From JAJYIV01 sp964499955 (GTDB lineage Bacteria; Patescibacteriota; Patescibacteriia; UBA9934; GWF2-40-263), in contig CAZCMI010000030.1 of the NCBI GenBank assembly GCA_964499955.1, forward strand, positions 1 through 6,951: 6,951 nt of DNA. Direction: 5' to 3'. A program made the position numbers and the translations under genes. Shown in pieces: positions 1 through 4,876 of the stretch (positions are counted from its first letter, which is position 1; the number at the start of each line of letters is the position of its first letter). Under the pieces are notes generated by a model. It was not told the origin of the DNA. It searched no databases and worked only from the letters and a program-made list of their open reading frames with translations.

Positions 1-390
1 GGAGGGGAAGAGCAGCCGGGGCGTGGGCTGGGGGGGGGGGGGGGGCGATGCGGGCGGGCTGTCCGTGCAATCGTTCCAATTCCACGTACGGGGGATCTAG
101 GCGCGTGAGCGCCTGTCCGTCCTTGGGAACGGCAGCGACGTGTTGTTCGAGATTGCGCAAGGATCGCTCGCGCGCGGCGATCCTATCGGCCAGGCGTTTG
201 CGTTCGCCCGTGAGGCGGCGAATCTTGTCCTGCCGCGCTTCTTCGAATTCGCGGGCACGACGAGTCCATCGTTCCTCTTTGAGCGCCGCCGCTGCGCGGC
301 GGCGAAGGGGCGTGCCATGAGGAAGTGCCGTATCTTAGGTGCCTCGTCCAGGCGCAGAGTGACGACTTGAATTTCCACCCGCCGGGTCAA
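1..390 (-). CDS. Partial coiled-coil-rich protein, apparently frameshifted, running off the left edge
   Basis: I do not recognise this protein. On the minus strand one frame is open without a stop from base 334 to the window edge. It reads as a charged, helix-forming sequence (pieces such as ALKEERWTRRAREFEEARQ and GERKRLADRIAARERSLRN) typical of a coiled coil. That frame begins right after a TAA at 337-335 and has no good start codon. The adjacent frame is open from a TTG at 390 and also has an ATG at 318; it gives a plausible N-terminus (VEIQVVTLRLDEAPKIRHF). The simplest reading is one gene with a one-base frameshift near the GC-rich palindrome at about 285-303, where sequencing or assembly errors are common. 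The last codons run into a 16-G homopolymer and become proline-rich, so that edge may be unreliable. No clear ribosome binding site is seen. A terminator separates it from the upstream decarboxylase gene. A real broken gene is also possible. Confidence 0.42.
30..45. repeat. G16 homopolymer near the window edge
   Basis: Sixteen consecutive G residues lie 30 bases from the left end, flanked by other G-rich sequence. In the minus-strand frame this becomes a proline run directly after a normal-looking coiled-coil sequence. It could be a contig-end sequencing artefact or a slippage-prone tract; the sequence alone cannot tell these apart. Confidence 0.7.
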
Positions 391-407
391 TGCTTGGCCA
401 TGTTGAC

Positions 408-439
408 GAAGAAAACCCCGCCTCTTGCACGAGGCGGGG
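408..439 (-). terminator. Intrinsic terminator after the decarboxylase gene
   Basis: On the minus strand a 9-bp perfect stem (CCCCGCCTC / GAGGCGGGG, bases 416-424 and 431-439) with a 6-base loop is followed by TTTTCTTC. It starts nine bases past the decarboxylase stop codon, as expected for a rho-independent terminator. It should isolate the decarboxylase transcript from the partial gene at 1-390. Confidence 0.88.
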
Positions 440-447
440 AGAGTGTC

Positions 448-1944
448 CTAGGCGCCGGATTCCCAGGCGTTCCAGGCGTTTTCGGTGGCCCGCAGGTCCG
501 CGGCGAACTGGCGGAGTTTGGCGTCGTCCAGCTCACCGTCGGACGTCGTGCCGAATTGGTGCGGCATGACGCAGATCTTGTATGCCACCCGGGGACAGCT
601 GTCCGGGTCGCCCCAGTTGGACGGTACGAAGTCGCTGCGCATGTGGTATGGGGCGAGGATACCCGCCGTTCCCTTGAGCTGCGCGGGGACGCCGTCTGCG
701 CGTTCCTCCAGGAACACGTCCGGGATGCGCGTCCCATCCATGGGTAGCGACAGGGGCAGGAGGTTCACCCATGGGGAAAAGGGCAGGAGTCCGAACCGGC
801 GGCCGAACGGGCGGAATTCTCGTTCCACGAGCTCCGCCAGGCGGTCGCGCGCCCGCACGCAGGCTTTCACGTAGGCCCGCTGTCCTTCGATTCCTTCGTC
901 CTGGAACTGGAACCAGGCGAGCACGGGGGCGAGGCTGCTACGAGAACCCGAGACCGTGTCATCCTGGTGTCCCGAGATGTAGGGGACTGTGCGTGCCGCG
1001 AAGGACTGCAGGTCGCGACGGCACAGGAAGATGCCCGCCGGATAGGGTAGGCGTCCCATCTTGTCGCCGTCAACGGTGACCGACATCACGCGCGGGACGT
1101 CGAACCCGAATGCGATCTCTGGCGCCACGAACGGCACAGTGAACCCGCCGAAGGCGGCGTCCACGTGCAGGTAGAAGCGGGCGAGCGTGTCGCGTTCCTG
1201 CCGCTCGATGAACGCGCCGATCTCCGCGACCGGGTCCACCGACCCGAGGGCCGTCGTGCCGACGTTGCCCACGACGATGAACCGACGGAACCCGTCCGCG
1301 TACAGCAGGCGGAACGTCCGCTCGAGTGCGGCAACGTCCATCTCGCCGCGGTCATTCATGCCGACGTAGGCTACGCCGGTGCCGCGGGGGTCGCGGACGA
1401 ACTGGTGTGGGTGGCCGCACCGTTCGCAGACCCGCAACCCGCTTTGGCCGATGTCCGTGATCGCGCAGGCCTTGTGCACCGAGTAGTGCGTCAGCGGCGT
1501 GCACAGCACGGCGATGCCGCGGTCCATGGGGTCGGGGTGGCCGCGGAGGTACTCGCGCCCGATCCATACGCCCATGAGGTTGGCTTCGGTACCGCCGCCG
1601 CAGAAATAGCCGTCGACGGTATCGCGTGTGCCGCCCATCATGCTGGAAAGCATCCAGACGGCCTCAGCTTCCATCGACTGGGTGTCGTCGAACCCCCCTT
1701 CCGCTTGCCGGTCGCGCTCCGCGCGGCGGTGCGTGTGGGTGCCGATGTGGTTGATCTGCAGGCCGACCAGGTGCTTGGCGCGGCCCAGACGGGCCACGCT
1801 CAGCGTGGTGCCCGGGTAGCAGAACGGCGGGCGGTCGGCCTCGTAGGGGGACGTCAGACCGCGGAGACGGTCGGTCAGCAGCCGTCCGGCGGCGTCATGG
1901 GTGCGGGGGCGTTCGGGCCAGTGCCAGTCGTCTTTGGGCTTCAC
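448..1944 (-). CDS. Group II pyridoxal-phosphate-dependent amino acid decarboxylase (histidine/serine decarboxylase-like branch)
   Basis: This 498-residue cytosolic enzyme should remove the alpha-carboxyl group of an amino acid to give an amine. Visible fold-type-I landmarks are the phosphate-binding GGGTEAN (116-122), His153 in LTHYSVHKA (the ring-stacking histidine), VGTTALGSVDPV (about 228-239), Asp262 in HVDAAFGG (PLP nitrogen partner), the Schiff-base Lys295 in DGDKMG, and SGSRSS (332-337). The block DGDKMGRLPYPAGIFLCR and the GSR motif resemble bacterial histidine and plant serine decarboxylases more than glutamate decarboxylase. Two oddities stand out: the residue before the lysine is Asp instead of the usual His, and a CERCGHPH segment (173-180) looks able to bind a metal. 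The substrate cannot be read from the sequence; histidine, serine, tryptophan, tyrosine, aspartate or glutamate all occur in the wider family. The GTG start is fixed by AAGGAGG six bases upstream. It appears monocistronic, with its own promoter and terminator. Confidence 0.92.
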   Translation of the reverse strand: MKPKDDWHWPERPRTHDAAGRLLTDRLRGLTSPYEADRPPFCYPGTTLSVARLGRAKHLVGLQINHIGTHTHRRAERDRQAEGGFDDTQSMEAEAVWMLSSMMGGTRDTVDGYFCGGGTEANLMGVWIGREYLRGHPDPMDRGIAVLCTPLTHYSVHKACAITDIGQSGLRVCERCGHPHQFVRDPRGTGVAYVGMNDRGEMDVAALERTFRLLYADGFRRFIVVGNVGTTALGSVDPVAEIGAFIERQERDTLARFYLHVDAAFGGFTVPFVAPEIAFGFDVPRVMSVTVDGDKMGRLPYPAGIFLCRRDLQSFAARTVPYISGHQDDTVSGSRSSLAPVLAWFQFQDEGIEGQRAYVKACVRARDRLAELVEREFRPFGRRFGLLPFSPWVNLLPLSLPMDGTRIPDVFLEERADGVPAQLKGTAGILAPYHMRSDFVPSNWGDPDSCPRVAYKICVMPHQFGTTSDGELDDAKLRQFAADLRATENAWNAWESGA

Positions 1945-1950
1945 GGTTAT

Positions 1951-1957
1951 CCTCCTT
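1951..1957 (-). promoter_or_regulatory. Strong ribosome binding site deciding the GTG start of the decarboxylase
   Basis: The minus strand reads AAGGAGG, then six bases, then GTG. This near-perfect Shine-Dalgarno sequence selects the GTG at 1944-1942. Confidence 0.88.
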
Positions 1958-1991
1958 GCAAGGCGGTATGGGAAAAGGGCCTCGCGCCCAA

Positions 1992-2021
1992 ATCCTAAGC
2001 CTGTGCCGATGCGTTTGTCAA
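1992..2021 (-). promoter_or_regulatory. Sigma-70-type promoter for the decarboxylase
   Basis: On the minus strand an exact TTGACA (2021-2016) is followed after 18 bases by TAGGAT (1997-1992), four of six matches to TATAAT. The predicted start near 1985 gives a leader of about 40 bases before the GTG. It begins immediately after the tRNA-Trp terminator, so the decarboxylase need not depend on tRNA transcription. Confidence 0.68.
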
Positions 2022-2027
2022 TGGGGA

Positions 2028-2057
2028 AAGAAAAAAGCGCTTCCGGTTCGGAAGCGC
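2028..2057 (-). terminator. Intrinsic terminator after tRNA-Trp
   Basis: On the minus strand an 8-bp perfect stem (GCGCTTCC / GGAAGCGC, bases 2050-2057 and 2037-2044) with a 5-base loop is followed by TTTTTTCTTT. It lies nine bases beyond the encoded CCA end of tRNA-Trp and should end that transcript. Confidence 0.92.
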
Positions 2058-2066
2058 GAGGAGAAA

Positions 2067-2142
2067 TGGCGCGGACGACAGGGTTCGAACCTGCAACACG
2101 CGGTTTTGGAGACCGCTGCTCTGCCAGTTGAGCTACGTCCGC
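2067..2142 (-). tRNA. trnW: tRNA-Trp (anticodon CCA) with encoded 3' CCA
   Basis: The minus strand folds into a complete 76-base cloverleaf. Acceptor arms GCGGACG and CGTCCGC pair perfectly. The D arm is GCTC/GAGC with an 8-base loop containing GG. The anticodon stem GCGGT/ACCGC closes the loop CTCCAAA. There is a 5-base variable loop, and a T arm GCAGG/CCTGT with loop TTCGAAC. The anticodon CCA occupies 2109-2107 and reads UGG. The discriminator base is G, usual for bacterial tRNA-Trp, and the CCA end is encoded at 2069-2067. The gene has its own promoter and terminator. It is divergent from a T-box leader whose specifier is UGG and whose bulge base C complements this G discriminator, so this tRNA is the likely ligand of that riboswitch. 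Confidence 0.97.
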
Positions 2143-2161
2143 GCAGGAATTGCGCGCCGGT

Positions 2162-2190
2162 ACTGTAGATACGCCTGGCGGTCATGTCAA
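2162..2190 (-). promoter_or_regulatory. Promoter of tRNA-Trp
   Basis: On the minus strand an exact TTGACA (2190-2185) and TACAGT (2167-2162, four of six matches) are separated by 17 bases. Transcription would begin about 12 bases before the mature tRNA 5' end, leaving a short 5' trailer for RNase P. It faces away from the T-box promoter. Confidence 0.72.
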
Positions 2191-2230
2191 GGAGCGGGCA
2201 AGAAGCATCGCTGAATTCAGGTTCCTCTTA

Positions 2231-2259
2231 TTGACATCTTTTTGGAACGTTGCTACGGT
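2231..2259 (+). promoter_or_regulatory. Promoter of the T-box leader and TrpD-like gene
   Basis: An exact TTGACA (2231-2236) is followed after 17 bases by TACGGT (2254-2259). The -10 matches only three of six positions but is preceded by TGC, an extended -10 element that would compensate. The predicted start near 2266 lies about 30 bases before T-box Stem I. Confidence 0.68.
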
Positions 2260-2265
2260 TTCTCC

Positions 2266-2563
2266 AGATCATTCAGAACAACCAACGCCGTTCGTATTCC
2301 GGATGAAGTACCGAAACTGCTCCCTGACCAGCGAGCGGGGGACCGTGTGAGCCCCGCCAAAGCGTTTCGCGAAATTGGACCCGGAAGAGGCGGCTGCTGC
2401 TCGCAAGGGTGGCGGCCCGGATCCCCCCGTAACCATGGGGAAACGCATGCAAAGATGTGCGTCAAGGCCTGCCCTTAATTAAAGGGCAGGCGAACAGAGG
2501 TGGCACCGCGGAAATCCCGCCCTCTGAGTCCTGAAATTTTCAGGACTCAGAGGGCGGGATTTT
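2266..2563 (+). promoter_or_regulatory. T-box riboswitch with tryptophan (UGG) specifier
   Basis: This cis-acting leader binds a cognate tRNA and lets transcription continue when that tRNA is uncharged. Stem I base: TTCCGG (2297-2302) pairs with CCGGAA (2381-2386). The specifier loop has AAGTA on its 5' side (2306-2310) and GAAAT-TGG-AC on its 3' side, placing the specifier UGG at 2376-2378. The next helix is CGAAAC (2312-2317) with GTTTCG (2364-2369). The distal hairpin GCGGGG/CCCCGC (2335-2340, 2352-2357) carries the loop GACCGTGTGAG. A likely Stem II/IIA-B region spans about 2388-2465. Stem III is a 10-bp hairpin at 2467-2491. The T-box AGAGGTGGCACCGCGG spans 2496-2511. Its antiterminator pairs AGAGG with CCTCT (2521-2525) and GCGG with CCGC (2517-2520) around the seven-base bulge UGGCACC. 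The bulge C matches the G discriminator of tRNA-Trp. The T-box itself is near certain; the Trp specificity is a strong reading, not a tested fact. Confidence 0.93.
2512..2563 (+). terminator. Regulated terminator of the T-box leader
   Basis: Bases 2512-2536 and 2538-2562 form a perfect 25-bp inverted repeat ending in GGGATTTT. Its 5' arm contains the bases that form the antiterminator 3' side, so the two structures exclude each other. The U-tract is short: four T, most of which can pair inside the stem, then CC. That is weaker than in many T-box terminators, but the stem is unusually long. Confidence 0.88.
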
Positions 2564-2579
2564 CCGTTCACTCTCAATC

Positions 2580-2584
2580 GGAGG
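2580..2584 (+). promoter_or_regulatory. Ribosome binding site of the TrpD-like gene
   Basis: GGAGG lies eight bases before the ATG at 2593 and just downstream of the T-box terminator. It is free in the readthrough transcript and fixes the start against longer in-frame candidates. Confidence 0.8.
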
Positions 2585-2592
2585 AAGACGCC

Positions 2593-3969
2593 ATGAAGGT
2601 CACGAAGATTCGAATTGACGACGCGTACCCGCTCAAGGTGCGCATGCGGGAGGCGTTGATCCAGCCCCGCGACCTTGATCCGTTGCAGGCCAAGCTGGCG
2701 GGTACGCTCAAGGACCACGGGTACCGGGACCTGGTGGGCGCCACCTTGTCGCGCCACCTGAGTTTCGAGGCCGCGTTCGCAGCGATGTGTTACGTCTTGC
2801 GTGCGTCAAACGCATACCTGGCGGACCGTCTGTTCGGTACGGCGGATGACTTCGGCCCAGAGGGGAATGTCCTCGCTGCCCGGGAGATGTTGTCTGGTCT
2901 GGCCATGAAGGAAGCGTGGGTGGGACTGACGGCCGAAGAGGTCGCGGGATTCGTCACGGCCACGATGATGGACGTGATGCGGTTCCCGTCGTACGGGGCC
3001 CGCGTCGTGGAGACATGCGGTATGGGAGGCGACCGCGGCGTGCTGGTCAACGGCGACGCCCGTCGCCGCAAGACCATCAACGGCTCCACGCTCTCCGCAC
3101 TGACGCTCGCCGCGCTGGGCGTGAAGACGGCCAAGCACGGTTCGTACAGCAACACGTCCGCCGTCGGTTCCACCAACGCCATCGAACGGCTGGGAATCGT
3201 GGTGGATATTCCGTCCGTGGACGTCCAGGAACGGTTGGCTTCGTCGGAACCGTTTCACTACACGGACGCCCACGCGTGGAAGACGGTGCACGATCTCTCG
3301 CACCTTCATCCGCGTCGTGAGACCATCAATCATCTGATCGGTCCCATGACACCGCCCGTCGGTCCCGACACCCGGCTCGACAAGGTGATCGGAGTGAACG
3401 AGAAGATGCGTCCCGACGTGGTAGCCAAGGCGTACGAGCTGCTGGGACGGAACGGAACGTTCCGCGTGGGAAATATCGCGGTGGTCGGCGGAATGTCCGA
3501 GCGCCTCTCCACGGAGGAAGCCAATGGAGAGGAACGCCTGCGCGGACGCATCATCTTGGACGAACTTTCGCCCGTCGCCTCCGTCGTTTCGTTCGTCCAG
3601 GCTGGACGGTATGCGGGTACGTTCGTTCTGACGCCCGCCAACTTCGGCGCGGCGTTTCCGAACCCCCTCTCCCCGTTCATTCCGAACGACCAGGAGGTCA
3701 TCCACGCGGCGAACCTCGCGACCCTTGCTGGGGAGGAGGACGACCGTCAGCTCGTGGACCTGTTGGCGATGAACGCGGCGTTGCCGCTCTACCTCGTCCA
3801 GGACATGGACGAGGACCGGGAGTTGACCGCGCGCGGACCGTCTCCGGACGCGCTCAAGGCCCGCTTCCGCCAGTGCCGCGACGCGCTGACGGACGGACGT
3901 GTCCGTGCGTTCGTGGACGCGTATGTCCGCCTGACGGAATCTCTCGCGGCGGATGCCGCTGCGATCTGA
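2593..3969 (+). CDS. TrpD-like anthranilate phosphoribosyltransferase-family protein under T-box control
   Basis: This 458-residue protein has the glycosyltransferase family 3 fold of TrpD and the pyrimidine nucleoside phosphorylases. The match is closer to TrpD: CGMGGD (142-147; TrpD has CGTGGDG, PRPP binding), TINGST (161-166; TrpD NIST), GVKTAKHGSYSNTSAVGS (176-193; TrpD KHGNRxxxSxxGS), RRETINHLIGP (241-251; TrpD RTIFNxLGP), and a C-terminal domain with PANFG and LLAMNAALPLY (390-400; TrpD LLNAAxAL). TrpD itself transfers phosphoribose from PRPP to anthranilate in tryptophan synthesis. Departures are a Thr-to-Met change in the glycine motif, MSERLS (301-306) where TrpD has a metal-binding Asp-Glu pair, and about 100 extra residues, mostly N-terminal (TrpD is usually about 340). 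The ATG is chosen for GGAGG eight bases upstream and because earlier in-frame starts fall inside the T-box. A Trp-specific T-box supports a Trp-linked role. A divergent TrpD or another nucleoside or phosphoribosyl transferase are both possible. Confidence 0.83.
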   Translation: MKVTKIRIDDAYPLKVRMREALIQPRDLDPLQAKLAGTLKDHGYRDLVGATLSRHLSFEAAFAAMCYVLRASNAYLADRLFGTADDFGPEGNVLAAREMLSGLAMKEAWVGLTAEEVAGFVTATMMDVMRFPSYGARVVETCGMGGDRGVLVNGDARRRKTINGSTLSALTLAALGVKTAKHGSYSNTSAVGSTNAIERLGIVVDIPSVDVQERLASSEPFHYTDAHAWKTVHDLSHLHPRRETINHLIGPMTPPVGPDTRLDKVIGVNEKMRPDVVAKAYELLGRNGTFRVGNIAVVGGMSERLSTEEANGEERLRGRIILDELSPVASVVSFVQAGRYAGTFVLTPANFGAAFPNPLSPFIPNDQEVIHAANLATLAGEEDDRQLVDLLAMNAALPLYLVQDMDEDRELTARGPSPDALKARFRQCRDALTDGRVRAFVDAYVRLTESLAADAAAI

Positions 3970-3977
3970 CGCTCTCT

Positions 3978-4008
3978 CGGGCGCTGCTTGACGGCAGTGC
4001 CCGTTTTT
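3978..4008 (+). terminator. Intrinsic terminator between the TrpD-like and BtpA-like genes
   Basis: An 11-bp stem (CGGGCGCTGCT at 3978-3988 with GGCAGTGCCCG at 3993-4003, including two G-U pairs) has a four-base loop and is followed by TTTTTCTC. It begins nine bases after the TrpD-like stop codon. It suggests that the T-box transcript mostly ends here, with the BtpA-like gene depending on readthrough or on its own start. Confidence 0.75.
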
Positions 4009-4034
4009 CTCACCATGAAGTCGCTATATCCATT

Positions 4035-4865
4035 ATGTCCTCTCCTCTTTTTCCCGTGCCGGGAGTGATCGGCATGGTCCATTTTTCCCCGCTCGAAGGC
4101 GACCCGGCGTTTGAAGGCGAAGACGTCGTATTGGCGCGGGCCCGCGCGGACCTCGAGGCGCTCCGTGCCGGCGGCGTGGACGCGGTGATCTTCGAGAATA
4201 ACTTCGACAACCCGAAGTTCGAACGGCTGCCCCCTCCGACGGCCGCGCATTTCGAACGGTTGGTGGCCGATTTGGCGCCGCGGGCAGGTGTGCCGTGGGG
4301 CGTCGCGCCCTTGTGGAACGATTATCGCCTGGGATTCCGCCTGTGCAAGGCGTATGGCGGGCGGATGGTCCGCGTCCCCGTCTTCGCCGACGACGTGGAA
4401 ACGGCCTATGGGACGTTTGTGGCCGACGCGGCACAGGTGCGGCGGGAACGCATGGACGCCGGAGCGGACGATGTGTTGATTTTGGCAGACGTCCAGGTCA
4501 AACACGCCCGCCTGGTCCGTCCGCGCGCGTTCGCGGAATCCGTGCGGGACACGTTGGCGGCGGGAGCGGACGCGGTGATCGTGACGGGCGAATGGACCGG
4601 CCACCCGCCGTCATGGGAACAATGCGCCCTGGCGAAGGAAGCGGCGGGCGGGAACGCGCTTGTCTTGGCGGGCAGCGGGATGACGCCGGAAAACATCTCC
4701 TCGTACGCGCCGTCGCTCGACGGCTACATCGTTGGGACGGCTTTCAAGGAAGGAGCGGTTGACGCGGGATCGCGGAACGGCCCGAACGTCGTCGGCCCCG
4801 CACGGCGGTACGACGTGGAAAAAATCCGCGCGTTCGTGCAAAAAGCCGGGGAGTTGCGCGCGTAA
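4035..4865 (+). CDS. BtpA/SgcQ-family TIM-barrel protein
   Basis: This 276-residue cytosolic protein is a distant member of the BtpA/SgcQ family, predicted beta/alpha barrels related to ribulose-phosphate-binding enzymes. Cyanobacterial BtpA is needed to keep photosystem I stable, but no enzymatic reaction is firmly established for the family. Recognisable blocks are GVIGMVHFSPLEGDPAF (10-26), GGVDAVIFENNFDNPKF (46-62), PWGVAPLWNDYR (87-98; family G-x-N-x-L-x-N-D), ILADVQVKHA (149-158), GADAVIVTGEWTG (177-189), and LAGSGMTPENI with DGYIVGTAFKEG (211-221, 229-240). The last pair is the usual phosphate-binding end of such barrels. The ATG at 4035 begins just before the first barrel strand. The same frame is open back to 3873, but that stretch overlaps the TrpD-like gene and the terminator and looks non-coding. 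No Shine-Dalgarno sequence precedes the ATG; TATATC at 4025-4030 is a weak -10 candidate. Its neighbours suggest phosphoribosyl or sugar-phosphate chemistry (inference). Confidence 0.85.
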   Translation: MSSPLFPVPGVIGMVHFSPLEGDPAFEGEDVVLARARADLEALRAGGVDAVIFENNFDNPKFERLPPPTAAHFERLVADLAPRAGVPWGVAPLWNDYRLGFRLCKAYGGRMVRVPVFADDVETAYGTFVADAAQVRRERMDAGADDVLILADVQVKHARLVRPRAFAESVRDTLAAGADAVIVTGEWTGHPPSWEQCALAKEAAGGNALVLAGSGMTPENISSYAPSLDGYIVGTAFKEGAVDAGSRNGPNVVGPARRYDVEKIRAFVQKAGELRA

Positions 4866-4876
4866 GTAAATTTTGT

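Noticed and set aside
448..1944. Tryptophan decarboxylase, suggested by the adjacent tRNA-Trp
   Set aside because: Proximity to a tRNA gene says nothing about substrate, the gene has its own promoter, and substrate-specific residues cannot be assigned from sequence alone.
1165..1998. Plus-strand 277-codon open frame
   Set aside because: It is entirely antisense to the decarboxylase, whose full set of catalytic motifs is on the minus strand. It has no recognisable domain and arises from GC-rich codon structure.
2500..2592. Upstream in-frame start for the TrpD-like gene
   Set aside because: It lies inside the T-box and terminator, and those codons simply translate the palindrome; the ATG at 2593 has a good ribosome binding site.
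2806..3705. Minus-strand 299-codon open frame
   Set aside because: Shadow of the TrpD-like gene; its translation is rich in H, R and G with no family features.
2593..3969. Thymidine or AMP phosphorylase identity
   Set aside because: The fold is shared, but the KHG-S-NTSAVGS, INHLIGP and C-terminal MNAA blocks align better with TrpD, and the Trp T-box favours a Trp-linked function. It is kept as an alternative only.
3873..4034. Upstream in-frame start for the BtpA-like gene
   Set aside because: This extension overlaps the TrpD-like coding region and the terminator, and its translation (Cys/Arg-rich) does not resemble the family; the barrel begins just after the ATG at 4035.
3789..4604. Minus-strand 271-codon open frame
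   Set aside because: Spans the end of the TrpD-like gene, the terminator and the BtpA-like gene in antisense; no protein-like pattern.
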